From NCBI RefSeq assembly GCF_033568475.1, contig NC_133121.1, positions 5,828,001-5,892,000 on the forward strand: 64,000 nucleotides of DNA, written 5' to 3'. The stretch's first letter is position 1; each line of letters begins with the position of its first letter. The notes beneath the pieces are model-generated. The model was not told the origin of the DNA. It did not search any database and saw only the letters and a list, made by a program, of their open reading frames with translations. This stretch comes from Henckelia pumila (Eukaryota; Streptophyta; Magnoliopsida; Lamiales; Gesneriaceae). Positions 11,241 through 23,329 of this stretch are shown in pieces. The position numbers and the translations under genes are program-made.

Positions 11241-12946
11241 CTATATCTGCCGGTGGACTGAGGACTCTGAAAGCAGCAGAGTTGTTCCCATTTTCAGGGT
11301 TTGGTACTGAGAGGGCAACACAGGTGCTGGAGGTTGGGTTTTGTATATTGGGTTGTATGCTATATCTTCGTCAAAATCACCACCATGCATAGAAGAAGGC
11401 ACTGCAGTAGTCGGAACAGGTTCAGAAGGAATCTGAGTCTCATTAGGCACTACCACCAATTGGTCCGAACCAGAAGGTATGCTAACTAGCAGTGTATCAT
11501 CAAGAACATTCTTGTAAGATTTTGTGGCCAATTCTGTAACAAGTTGAGCTCCAGAGATTTCTTTATGAGTAACAGGAGGAGCAACTGCTGCTGTCTGTGG
11601 GTGCAAAGGGGGTCGGCTGGAAGAACCGGGGGTATTAGCATCGATGAAATTACACTGCATTGATGTATGAAGATACTGAGCCGGTCTCATGGGAACTAAA
11701 TATATTGGATATGGGAGATCTGTTGGACACGGGACATGCTGCTGGTGAGATGGCATCTGATATACAGGATAGTACGGCGAAATTGACGATGGATTTGTGA
11801 CATACTGAGGTATGTAATGCAGGTTTCCTTGAATATATTGTGGTTCATTTTGTATCTGTTTTCCATCTGGTTGCTGTGATATCGGGTAGCCGAGTACTTT
11901 CACTGGTTTTGAAGTGGGAAGATTACATGAATGATCCAAGAAAGTACTGTCCGATTCAATAAGAAATGATGGTGCCTCTGTAGGAACTTGTACAAGTGAC
12001 TCTTGAGAAAATCCAGTTTTTGATGGTGGAGCTGCACTTCCAACACTATTATCACTGCGAAAAACAAAATCACCGACTCATCCAACATCTCCTTATGATA
12101 GTCTTGGTGGTATAATAAAATAACTGAACATTATTTATATGATCGTATGAAACAAACATATGGAAAATGATACTCTATTAACTAGAACGGCATTTCAAGT
12201 CTAAGAGGCACCACAGAATAATGTAAAACAGAATTTGAATACCTTTCAATAGAAGCTGAAGATGGTACTCTGATCTTTCTCTGCAGCAGATTCGACCCAT
12301 TATCCTCGCACTGAAAAATCTCAATCTGTGGTGAATTCGCAATGGAATTTGAAGAACCAGTTGACTTGAACGACAAGCTTGTTTCAAGAGCTACTGATTC
12401 AGCCCCATGCCTATCCTCGACACTGCTGCCACCACATTCCGCAGGAGTTTCAATCTCCGATCCAAGACCCATTAACAAGCCAGAATCCGCAGATTGCCCC
12501 TTGGGCAAAATTCTCGTACTCTTCAGAGCGTCGCAGAACCAAGTCTCCGATTTCGGGTCTAGGAGGGTGGAACCCAACGACTCGGGCTTTACGGGGAAGA
12601 GAAATAGCCTGATGCGGGAAGTTGGAGTAATTCTGTCGTGCTCCTCGAGCATGTTCAAGAGATCCTCGTCTGTGACGACGGAGATTAAGGAATCGAGGCC
12701 TTCGTTGGGGAGCTGGTACTTGAGATGGAAGGGGCGGTTGTTGAAGATGGCACGTGAGAGGTGTGCGGTGAAGGCGGAAAGGGAGGCGGCGGTGGTACGG
12801 CGGTCGAGTGCGACAATGCGTGTCTCGCCGCCGGCGTAGAAGAGGGCCTTGTCGTGGGGACGGGGGACTATGTAACCGCCGTGGCTGCACATCAACCGGA
12901 GTTTGAATGTGGCGGCGGCGGAGGGTGGCGGAATTTTGGGATTCAT
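11241..12946 (-). CDS. PB1 (Phox/Bem1p) domain protein, 505 aa (exons 12946-12243, 12054-11241)
   Basis: PB1 domains pair with other PB1 domains through basic and acidic faces; this plant group is poorly characterised. Exon 1 begins at ATG 12946 (MNPKIPPPSAAATFKLRLMC) in GC-rich sequence. It holds the PB1 domain at about residues 14-105, with the basic start KLRLMCSHGG, RIVALDRR and the acidic OPCA motif VTDEDLLNMLEEHDR. The exon ends at GT (12242-12241). Exon 2 begins after the AG at 12055-12056, completes a split serine codon, and continues in frame to the stop at 11241. The second half is low-complexity, rich in P, Q, Y and S (NPSSISPYYPVYQMPSHQQH, LPYPIYLVPMRP), typical of this family. 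A frame antisense to exon 1 (12342-12839) is a shadow. Domain call is secure; cellular role unknown. Confidence 0.9.
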
Positions 12947-14060
12947 TTTGGGCTGATGGATCCGCCGCTAAGAAACACCGCTGACTTGGAGTTGGAGGAA
13001 GCAATTCTTTTAGCTGGGCGTCATGCGTGGCACCGTGAGCTTAGATATGATATTTATTATTATTAATTATTAAATAATAAAATATGTTTTATAGTTATTA
13101 ATTAATCAAATATTTTTCAAATATCAAATATCTTTATATTTTTGCCAATTTAGCTATATATTAAAAGGCATAACATTGTTTGTAACCATAAAAATATGTA
13201 ATTATGAAATTTTTATTCACAAATTAGATGCAAATAGTACCTAAGAATAGGTTACAAGTTCTTACAAGTTATATAATCTATAATGTTTTTTCTTAAAAAA
13301 AAATAAGTTGTTAAAATATTCGAATAAAATAAAAAAAAACAAATTTTAAATATGTTGATATATTCGATATTATAAATTATTTTAATATAATAATTACCAA
13401 AAATGACATAAAATTATAAAAATAGCACAATAGTAATGTTAACATATTATTATTAGATAATCATTATAACTATAAAATTATTTTTATTAAGATTTATTAC
13501 TGTATTTATTATATAAAAATAATTTTATATTAGTTATAATTGTTATCTAATCAGTAATATGTCAAATTACTTTCGATTAATCAAATTGTATTTCTGAATT
13601 AATTCAGTTATTTCTATCCTCGTGATCGGACCAAAAGCTATGGAACTTGGGTGTGGGTCTTTGGAATGACTTTTTCTTTTTATTTATCGCGCATGACAGA
13701 CTCATTACACATAGTATGTCCCCAGCCCATCAGCGTATTCTTTTGTTTTACGCCCTATAACTCTTCTTCAGCCAAGCTTGGGAAGAATAGATGAACAAAT
13801 ACAAGTATTAGTAGCATAACAAAAATACATGACTCGTCATTAATATGTTTGCTCGCGGCAATTGTGAACTCTCGGGAGAATCAATGACACACTGATTGAT
13901 TATTTCATTTTAACCGAATTAATGCTCACATATAGTTTAATTCTATTTTTATCAGACAAAAACTAAATTTTAAAATTTGAGAGACCTGCTTTTGGTATTT
14001 AAAAAATTAAAACATGACTTAAAAATTAGTTACTCTAGGTTTATCAATCTTAATAATACA
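12947..14060. other. AT-rich intergenic DNA
   Basis: Promoter side of the PB1 gene followed by very AT-rich sequence. The only structure found is the foldback at 13437-13566. No gene is supported. Confidence 0.6.
13437..13566. repeat. Imperfect AT-rich foldback (MITE-like)
   Basis: A left arm starting ACATATTATTATTAGATAAT pairs with a right arm ending ATCTAATCAGTAATATGTC. Arms are about 47-50 bp with a short loop. No target duplication was resolved and the AT content raises the chance of coincidence. Confidence 0.5.
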
Positions 14061-16225
14061 GTACTTCGTCAAGCCAAAGTGTGTTTGTTCCGGGTAGACT
14101 GATTTCCGAAAATGTGATATTGGGCTTCGAGTCAATACATTGGATGAAAGCCCGAAAAAAAGGCAAGCCTCAAACCGAGTCGTGGCATCCGACAAGGCGA
14201 CCCTATCTCGTCGTATCTTTCACCATTTGTGCTCAGGGACTCTCAGCTTTATTATCGACATATGCAGCCCGAAAAACTCTCACGGGGTGCGAATGGCTTC
14301 TACATTTCCGTCACTAACACACTTATTTTTTTTTTTGCAGATAACAGCCTGGTATTCTTCCGGGCTACAGCGGCATACTGTTCTAGTTTCAAGGAATGTC
14401 TAAAAAAATATGAGCTGGCGTCAGGACAATTGATTAACTTTGAAAAGTCGGCACTGTCATTCACTCCCAATACCGAGCCTACTACGATGGAATTGATTAA
14501 AATGTCGTTGACGATACCTGTGGTACAAGGACATGAAATGTATCTAGGGTTGCCAACCTTCTCCCTTCGTAGCAAGAAATTCCAGTTTGATTATCTTGTG
14601 GAGAGAGTTTCGAGCAGGCTCCAGGGATAGGTTAGCAGATTATAGTTCGTTGGTGGGAAGGAAGTCCTAATAAAATCGATTTTACAAGCCATGCCAACCT
14701 ATGCTATGTCGTGCTTCCAGATCCCTAAGGCAACCTGCACCTCTATCGAAAGAAAATGCGTTAATTTCTGGTGGGATACAGAGAACGAGAGAAAGAGGAT
14801 GCACTGGACTACCTAGGACTTTCTATGTCGCCCTAAACGTAATAGTGGTATGGGGTTCAGAAAACTTGAAATATTTAACAAAGCTCTATTGGCCAAACAA
14901 GTGTGGTGCATTATTCGAAACCTAAATTCTTAGGTGGCATGGGTTTTGAAGGCTCAATACTTAGAGCATACTAATATAATGCAGGTACTAGTTGGTAGTA
15001 ACCATCTTTTATCTAGAGGTCCATGTGCTGGAGTCGAGAATTGCTGGATATGGGATTGTATTAGAGAATTGGAGAAGGGAATGGTGTGAACATCATGCGG
15101 GACAAATGGATCCCATCGTTGAGACCTAATTTGCAATCCCATGGTGTCCGAGTGGAAGATGCAGCTTAGGTGAGCTCATGGATTGATAATCACTTGTGGA
15201 GTGCGCCCATTATCTCAACTGTCTGCCCGAGTTACATTGTTCCAGAGATACTTAGGTAGTGTTTGGGAGAGATTCTTAGAAGCACTTCTTAACTTTTCTG
15301 TTAACAAAAATTTAATTTTTTGTGAAAATTTGTTAACGAAAAGTTGAAAAGTGCTTCATAAAAGCTCTCCCAAACACTACCTTAATCTGTCTATTCTGCA
15401 CCATGCTATGGGTAACACAAAATTCTGGAAGTTTGAAGTAAAGGAACAGTACTCGGTAAAGAGTGGATACAGAATTGGCATGGGGCTTCATAACCCGTTG
15501 GAAAATCAATTGGAGCCCACTAGTGGAGTTTTCTCTGGTCCTTGGATATCCCACCAAAGATCTGCGTCTTCTGGTGGCAATTGTTTTATAATATCATTCA
15601 TACTATGATTAATCTACGAAAGCATCATGTGCCCGTCTCTGGAGGCTATCCCCTGTGTTACGCTCATGCAGATTCAACATGTCATGCGCTACTTTATTGT
15701 CCAAGGGTGAGGGCTTTCTGGAAAGAGAATGCAGCATGGAGGAGAATTAAGGGCAGTAGCATCCAGGATATTCAAGAGATATGTCTGTGGATGATGGCCC
15801 ATGCAGAGAGGGTTGAAATCGAGGAATTTTTGTGTCGCGCATGGTTGGTATGGTGCGCAAGGTGCAGGACCGTTCATGATAAGGAAAATTGTGAGCTAAA
15901 TAATCTAGCTCCTAATGCTTCTTCTCTCCTGGATGACTACCGGCAAGCCACAAGTGAGCTAGCTAGCTAGCTAGGCCTCGTGCCCTTGCTGGGATACCTT
16001 ACCTGTGCTCGTGGCAAAGGCCGCCTGAGGGATCTATCTGACTTAATGTGGACGCCAGATTCAACGAGCAGACTAATAGATGTGGCCTTGGGTGTGTGAT
16101 TCGTAATCAAGATGGCCAAGTGGTGGTGGCGTTTGGCCAATTCGTGACAAAGCCGGATTCGATAGTACTCGGGGAATTAATCGCTATAAAAGAGGGTCTT
16201 TTTGTTGCTCAGGATAAAGGATTCA
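14060..16225 (+). mobile_element. L1-type LINE remnant (RT, zf-RVT, RNase H)
   Basis: Pieces of a plant L1 ORF2 appear in order: reverse transcriptase finger/palm (FVPGRLISENVILGFESIHW), the CAQGLSALLSTYA block, RT palm and thumb (SGQLINFEKSALSF, YLGLPTFSLRSKKFQF), the connection region (FWWDTENERKRMHW), zinc-binding zf-RVT (GGYPLCYAHADSTCHALLYC, 15633-15692), and the start of RNase H (GLGCVIRNQDGQVVVAFGQF, about 16080-16140). Stops and frame changes interrupt it in several places, and the palm section shows a deletion near 14170-14210. The 5' half (ORF1, endonuclease) is absent. The RNase H domain is cut at 16225 where a Ty3/gypsy LTR begins. A 127-bp Tourist MITE sits inside at 15255. Confidence 0.88.
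15255..15381. mobile_element. Tourist-like (PIF/Harbinger) MITE inside the LINE
   Basis: 127 bp with near-perfect inverted ends (GGTAGTGTTTGGGAGAG / CTCTCCCAAACACTACC) flanked by the 3-bp duplication TTA at 15252-15254 and 15382-15384. LINE coding homology continues on both sides, so the MITE is younger. The same family occurs at 62025. Confidence 0.92.
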
Positions 16226-18111
16226 TGTGAAGATTCAGTTTTTTTTAGTAATATTACAAGGAGTTGAAAGGCCAACATCAATGTAGAAATTGAAAAGTCA
16301 TGATCAAGGTTTGTAACAGCCCAATTCATGGCTGATAATGACATTAAAATGGGATGTAATGGCCTTAAACCATGACCATTCAGCTGATCTAAGTTTCCTA
16401 TAAATACTCCCAAAGGTTGAGTGAAAAATCACAACCAAGAAACATTTCTAAGTCCATTGTACTGATTTTTTTCGTCATCCCATATGACTCCTAAATCCAA
16501 TCTCCACCATTCACAATATATATTTTTATGTTATACATATTTTTTCCAAGTTTCAACCCAATCCAACGGTTATATTTACCAAAAAGGCCTTCGCAATAAT
16601 AAGTGGAAGATTTTAGGCAAGAAGGTAGCGACTCCAGTTCGTCGACCAGAAATGGTATCAAATGAACTTTAAATCCGATCTCACCGTTCATAATATTTTT
16701 CACATCCTTATAAACGTTCTTACAAAATTTATGATCGATCCGACGGTTCAATATTCCAAAAATACTTATGCAAATTGACTAAATTTTGTTGCATACAAAT
16801 CCGAAAATAAGGTAAGTGGGTTTTTGTTTCTTTAAGCCATATTTATTTCAATTCGATGGAAATCATTGAGTCTTGTTTCTATTGGACTCTTTTTGTTCAT
16901 TTTGATTATCTAAGCATTATTCTAAGAAACCATCGAAATCTTTGTTTGGGCTTTTGAAATCACCAAGTATCCGTTCTAAGTTTTGATCGTACACTGTTTG
17001 TTTTATTTCCTTTGATTCTGTATATGTTTTGTTCCACATGAATCCTTTGTTATGCTTCATTTTGAAGTACCTTATGATTCGTTATGCATTCATTTGCTAA
17101 TCCTTTGTTCAGATTCATTCTGTCCTTTTCGTTCCAATTGATACCCATGTGATATGTTCGTTTGTGATAATTCTGATTTGAATAATGGCGCATTAGAAAA
17201 AGCCTGTGAGGGAAAAGGCCCCAGAGGGAGCCTGTCCACGGAAAAAGGCCTCAGAGGGAGCCCATGCATGGGAAAAGGCACCAGAGGGAGCCCAAAACCA
17301 GTAAAAGCTCATGGTCATTATGATAAGATATGAATAAATATATGTTTTAAAAGAATGATGTTCCTGTTTTGAAAACTCGATCGTACATTCATCGTTTCAT
17401 GTCCTTTGATTTCGTTTCATGTTTCGTTCTGTACGATTCCTCTGTTATGCTATGAGATCTTGAAATACATTGTTAGGATTCAAATTAAGAAATGGTAAGG
17501 AAATTCCGAAAACATGATATGATAAGACCCTGATGCGGTGGGTTATAATAACCGTTTAAGGTCTCGTACCCTTAGAGGAGTAACAATTAGGGACTGATCA
17601 GTAGCCAGGATTAACGAGATGAATAACAGTGCTATGTCTAAGTTATGCTTCAGTTATGATTTGTCTTGATGCTTTGTTTCGAATTCTGTTTGTCTCATAT
17701 CTTGACTCATGTTGCGAGATGTTCTCGAACATGTCTTCTTTTGAATTCGTATCATGCATATATATATTCGATATTTGTGTGTACGATTGGCCCCCACTTG
17801 CTGAGTGTTTCCCAAAACACTCACCCCCTTACTTCCCTCCCCAGATACGGGCGAAGATCAGTTGGAAGATGATGAACAACACGCATTTTTGGGTTGGTGA
17901 TCAAGTTCAAGATATAGAAATTCAATAATTTATTTCAGTTTTACTTCTTACTACGTTATTGCTTCCGCACTTGTGTTCTTCACAGTAAAAACAGTTATGG
18001 TTTATGAAATAGACTGGTTTTTGGCAAGATTTGTATTACGAGGCTTGTTGTTTCAATATTAAATTGTTAAACAACGCCGATGTCAACTACGCCCGATTCC
18101 GGGGCGTGATA
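16226..18111 (+). repeat. 5' LTR of element A
   Basis: Begins TGTGAAGATTCAG at the LINE junction; the same start recurs at 23330 behind a polypurine tract. A TATA-like CCTATAAATACTCCC lies about 170 bp in. It ends at about 18111, immediately before TTTTAGTGG and the primer-binding site. The right border is set by context and is approximate. Confidence 0.8.
17195..17298. repeat. Short GA/GC-rich tandem repeat in the LTR
   Basis: Three to four copies of a unit of about 30-37 bp built on GGAAAAGGC(C/A)CCAGAGGGAGCC. It stands out from the AT-rich surroundings and lies inside the 5' LTR of element A. Confidence 0.8.
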
Positions 18112-18120
18112 TTTTAGTGG

Positions 18121-20126
18121 TGTAAGGCCCTGAAATTAATTATTTTGGGATTAGTGGAATTTATTAATTATTAGAATTTAATTGATGGGAATTAGTTGAG
18201 CCGAGATGGAATTGATTTGATTTGGAGTTTCAGGGACCGGTTTGCAATTAAGACAGTTGACTAGTCTATGGGGTATTATTGTTATTATCTAATCTACTTC
18301 TCACCATCACTCATTTCTCCTCTCTCCTTCCCTCTCCCTCACGTACGAACCAAGAAGCCATGGCCAACGATTTTCAAGCTTTACTTTCGTTTGATTCGCC
18401 CGATCCGACCGTTAGATTTCAGATTCGAGTTGAGATTCACGATCACCGCAACGAGGGCTTCATTCTGACGTAAGTTTTGCTACGATCCACGAACTTTGAA
18501 TTTTGTTGGGTTGTTAGAATTTGATAATCTTGGAGTATGTTGTTCTCGAGCTAGCATAGATCGTGTATTTGAAGTCGGTTCGGAAAAAGAACGAAGTTTG
18601 GATTTTATATGATTTTTGGAGCTTAAATTCGAAAATGGGTCTTTGGATTTTGGTTGGATTTGGTTGTTTTTGATGGATTGGAAGATGATATGAGTTGTTT
18701 AGAATTGTTTAATGATGTTGATGATTTTTGGTTTGACAGTTTATAGCCGTTATGCCGTCGAAATCGAGTTTTGGATTATCGGTTGTATTGTTTTGGTTTG
18801 AATTCCGGGTTTGTTTGAATTAGTAGATTGATATCGAATCCGTATGTTCAACATTTTCAGATTTGGGTTGAAGGTTCGGGTTTGGAACGAACTTGGGAGC
18901 TTTGAACCGATTCAAGAGTTAAAGACGGTATAGTATTGAATTTATTGAGATGGCTCGACTTGTTTTGATTCTATATTGATTGAGTTCGATTGTCTTTTTC
19001 AGATTTGAATTCCCGACGAACTTGAAAAGGTAAGAATACGACAATTGAATGAATGAGACGATTAACTCGAATTTGAATTAATTCGAGTGCTCAAAAGAAA
19101 TCACATACTGCATGTTATTTGTTGGTATGAACTTGGTTGACTTATTTTAATATTGCATCGCATTCATATTGAGCCAATTACCTTGGTTTTATGGGCAAGA
19201 GAGGCCCAGAAGAATTAGACGTTCTGTGGACTATAGTTGAGTGACATTGGTTATCAGATTTTTACCAATTGTTGAGAAACACTCTCTATAGGTGCCCAGA
19301 GTCTAGAAGAGTAAAATATACACTGTCCACCTCGATCGGAAGAGTCGGTGTATTGGTGATATTTTGTCCTCGGGATCCCAATTGAGAAAAGAGAACTTTT
19401 ACCTTGTGATTATCCAGACTTGATAATCCTTGTTTTAAAGATATGCATTGCACTTTATGCAATTGATTTGGGTTATTGACATGCTATTGGAATTTTTGTT
19501 TGGTTGTTTCATATATCGCGTTCGATATATTATTTGATATGCATGTTTTGTCTCTTTTACTGGGAATTATATTCTCATCGGATTATCCGGTTGTCGTTTT
19601 GTTTTTATGTGTGCTTGACGGCAGGTGGGCAGGATCGAGTCAGAAGTTGCATGCCTAGATCGAGTTGGAAGTGATAGAGTGAGGACTTGGCTTTAGAAGT
19701 CATACCTTGTATTCGAACTCCGTTGTATTCCATTTTGAGTTGTAGAACTTAGAATCGATGCTTGTTCTACATTTTTATGTATTTGAATACCTCGTTGTTG
19801 GAAAAATATTAGTTGGATCATGTTAGAGTCCTTATGGGTATGATATTACACTCTTGGAGTCATTTTTGGTGCAGAAACAGCAGGCCATGCGCGCCCGCGC
19901 AGCCCGGAAGGCGCGCCCGCGCGTCCTGCATTCTCTCGGAGGCCCGGACAGGGCGTTATGCGCGCCCGCGCATCCCCCCTATATAAAAAAAAAAACTACT
20001 TTTTGTGATGTGGTTTTGCGTCGCCGAATGTAAGGTGTGCGTCGCTAAATGTCTTATTGATTATTTTTATTTCTTTTGATTACATGATTTATTTATGTTT
20101 GAAATATTAGAATCCGGGTCCTCACA
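18121..20126 (+). mobile_element. Solo LTR B (Ty3/gypsy), inserted in the primer-binding site of element A
   Basis: Runs from TGTAAGGCCCTG to GGGTCCTCACA, 2006 bp, flanked by the perfect 5-bp duplication AGTGG (18116-18120 and 20127-20131). The duplicated bases are the first part of element A's primer-binding site. No internal region remains, as expected after LTR-LTR recombination. It is unrelated in sequence to the LTRs of element A. Confidence 0.88.
19880..19976. repeat. GC-rich GCGCGCCCGCGC motif cluster in solo LTR B
   Basis: The motif GCGCCCGCGC occurs three times in under 100 bp, just upstream of a TATATAAAA run, in a strongly AT-rich neighbourhood. It lies in the 3' part of the LTR. 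Confidence 0.8.
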
Positions 20127-20944
20127 AGTGGTATCAGAGCCAGGTTCCATAATCCGGATGGAAAGAGCTTCTTGCTGAAAAAAAAAATTCAGTTGTGAAG
20201 CAGCCCTAGTTCAGATAGACCAGCTGGAAAAATAGACCAGTGGGAAGAGAAAGAATCTGATAAGACAAAATAGCTGACTAGTGGAATATATTTGTTGAGA
20301 CTAATCAGATACTAGAATGAACTTCAGTTTTATCCTTGAATGTGTTATGGGAAGTGCAAATACTCAAATCAAGTTAGCTACAACCCAACATCAGTTAGCG
20401 CAAAGAACGTAAATGAAGAAGAACCAATAGAAGTAGACATGCCTAAAATGCGACAGACTAAGCTTATCACTGAAAGGATGAATTTTAATTCATAGATCTA
20501 TCACACTATATCTTATGTGTTTAGCTAAGGGTAAATCAATTAAGGATGATTCTAGTTAAGAGAAACTCAGTTAAAGGAATTTAGGTTTGAACTATTGAAA
20601 AATATGGATATATTTAGAGAGGAATTCAACTATTAGTGATTCATCTAGTAGGAATTTGGTTATGTAATGCTTATAGACAAGATTAAGAAAAGTCCGGCTA
20701 AAAGAAAACATGCCGAAAAGATGGGGATTTTAGTGAACTTGATAGAACCATGTAAGATAATTACGTTATTTGGGTTCAATTAGTAGAGATATGCCAATAA
20801 GGAATTTTCTGTATGGAGATTAATTGTATCAAAATTATTTTTGGGTTTAAATAAGATCATGAGTGATCTTTGATAGACTCATAAAATTCGTGCATCATCG
20901 CATGAATTTATTCTAGACAAGTTGGTTACCCTAGACATGGACAA
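20127..20944 (+). other. Element A primer-binding site and internal remnant
   Basis: TGGTATCAGAGCC at 20129-20141 is the initiator-Met-tRNA primer site. The following 800 bp is internal Ty3/gypsy sequence too decayed to assign to a specific domain. Confidence 0.65.
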
Positions 20945-23002
20945 TGTAAGGACCCGATATTATATATTAATTAATTTGTGTGTTAAAAATATGTATTTAT
21001 AAATATCGGTTTATAGACGATATTAAATGAATATGTTATTTATAGAGCACACAGGAGTTGAAATAACTCGAACCGGGTCCAGTTTGAACCCCGAATGAAT
21101 AAAATAAGACACACATTAAACTAATACATATCTATATATACATATATAATATATATATCATAATATCTCTCTCTCCACCGTCTCTCTCTTCCTCGTTTCT
21201 TCTGTTTCTTCTGTTTCTTTGTTTTTCAATTTCTTCATTTCTTCAATTGTCCGTATCTCCTTCGTTTTTGGCTGGATTTCAAAAGTAAATATAGTTCCGG
21301 AATCCTCGCAACGAGAGCTATCTTTCGGTACCCATATTTCATATTTTTATTGAAATTTCCGAAAACCCGTCGCACCAGCCGCCGCCATTCGCCGCCGTTC
21401 GCCGCCGCCGATCGTCGCCGGAGTTTAGGGGTAGGTGGTGGTAGTCGTTTAACCCTTTAATTCCAAGCTTTGAGGTATAATTTTGAATTTAGGGTTTCGA
21501 ATTTTGGGTATTTCGATTCAATTGACATCCGATAATTGATATTTGATTTATTATTGGTTGTAGGTATTATATCGAAGTCGATTGAAGGTATTCGATATTT
21601 TTCAGAATTTATTTGGGATTTATTTCGAATTTCCAGATTTATTTATATTGGGGATTTTCGAATTTAAGTGTTGATTATTCATTAATTGAGTGTTTAGATG
21701 CTCTAGAAAATATAAATGCGAATTTTCGAAATTTGTAGGAATTTTCGGAAAATTCAGATTGTTCTACTTGGGGTATTTTGACTTTTAGAGTCGTATATTC
21801 GATATTTGGTCATTGATAGGATGTTTTAATATTAAATATGAATTTTAGGATTTATGAGCAATTTTTCTGGAATTACAGATTCTGAAAATTTGGGATTGGA
21901 ATATCCGAGAAATACTTGAGATATTTCTGTGGTAATTAAGTGTCGATTGAGGTACGTATGAGCTGTTTATATTACGACACCTATAATGGCATGTAATGAT
22001 ATTAAGTATATTGTAATGAGTGATAATGTGTTTTATGTGCTTACGTGGATTATATGATTTACTTCACTCATTTACAAGTTTACATAGCACGTTGAGCCTT
22101 GACTCCTTTGATTGCTATTGATATTGATCTCTTGAGATGTATTGAGTCATCATGGAGCGAGTGACATTATTTTAGTGCACTCCTGAGATAGCATGAGGCA
22201 CGGACAGGTAGCTCCTGTTGCCCTCCGATGCTACGTACGACACTCCTGATGACAGCATGAGGCTGGACGGGTCGCTCCTGTCACCCTCCGATGCTACGTG
22301 TATGGATTAGCAGTGATGATTCGAGGTCTGCTGCGTTCCTGGCACGGGTGGCCACTGAGTTTATTGTGATACGATTATTTGGACTCCTTTTGGTATCCCT
22401 TATTTCATTGATACCTGTCACGCATTACATTGCATTTCATTGCATTGTACTTGATTTTATTCATGTCAGTTATATTTGTCGTAATTTTTATAGTTCGTCG
22501 TACTGGGGTCCGACCCCTGTTTTCTTTTTATGCTGTGGTTGTTTGTGATTCCATAGCAGGTTATCCAGGGGGATTTGACGCATCTGGTGGAGCGTCATCT
22601 AGTGGTACCCAGTGAGGCGAGCGTGGAGTCGAGTTCCCAGATATATGTATATATATCAGTTTAGCGAGTTTTATATTTGCCGGGGTGATGCCCTGTGTAT
22701 CTGTATAAATAGTTTTGGACCTTGTTTTGAATTGTTATTTGTGTGATCGAGCCTTGCCGGCTCTGCATGTGTTTAGTCCTGGCCAGTGCGGCTATAGGTT
22801 TGTTAATTGGAGTTGTGACTCTATTTTCGAATATATATTGTTGGTTGTGTTGTACAGGTTTTTGGGATGTCCTATTTACGAATAGGTCATGCCGAAATTT
22901 CTGTAGGCCCAAACGTAAATTTTTAACTCGTTTTCGCTGTTTACATTAATTAATCCTGGTTGTTTGATTATTAAATATTAAATCAGGACACGGGCCCTTT
23001 CA
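20945..23002 (+). mobile_element. Solo LTR C (Ty3/gypsy)
   Basis: 2058 bp from TGTAAGGACCCG to GGGCCCTTTCA, flanked by the perfect 5-bp duplication GACAA (20940-20944 and 23003-23007), inserted in the internal region of element A. It holds CT-rich runs (21165-21240), a GCCGCC-rich block (21370-21425), and a leader-like module also seen, diverged, at 57230-57720 and 61060-61480. Confidence 0.9.
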
Positions 23003-23329
23003 GACAATATGGTGCGATTATGAGGAATCATGTCAAGCATACTATCTTATAGATATCTAAGTCAAATTCTTGAAGTTGTATCACTTGTGATTAAAGGGAG
23101 CTTGAATGAATATTTGAAGTATGAAGAAAGTCCAATCCGAATAGTGGATACCAAGGACCAAGTTTTGAGATGAAGAACCATTCCGTACATAAAAATAAAA
23201 TGGTTTAACCACACGGAGAGAGAGGCACTTCAGAACTTGAGGAAAATATGCGCAAGATATATCCCTTTATTTTTGAAGGGCAAGTTGACTCGAGTTTCGA
23301 GGACGAAACTCTCAATAAGGAGGGTGGGA
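23003..23329 (+). other. End of element A pol and polypurine tract
   Basis: Ty3/gypsy integrase C-terminal/chromodomain-like sequence (DTKDQVLR, IKIKWFNHTEREALQNLRK) followed by the purine run AATAAGGAGGGTGGGA that primes plus-strand synthesis, ending at the 3' LTR start (23330). Fossil. Confidence 0.75.

Noticed and set aside
12342-13066. Several open frames antisense to the PB1 gene
   Set aside because: GC-rich exon shadow; the minus-strand frame has a clear PB1 domain and correct splicing.
22291-22949. Open frames of 60-85 codons
   Set aside because: Inside solo LTR C; no domain and no splice context.
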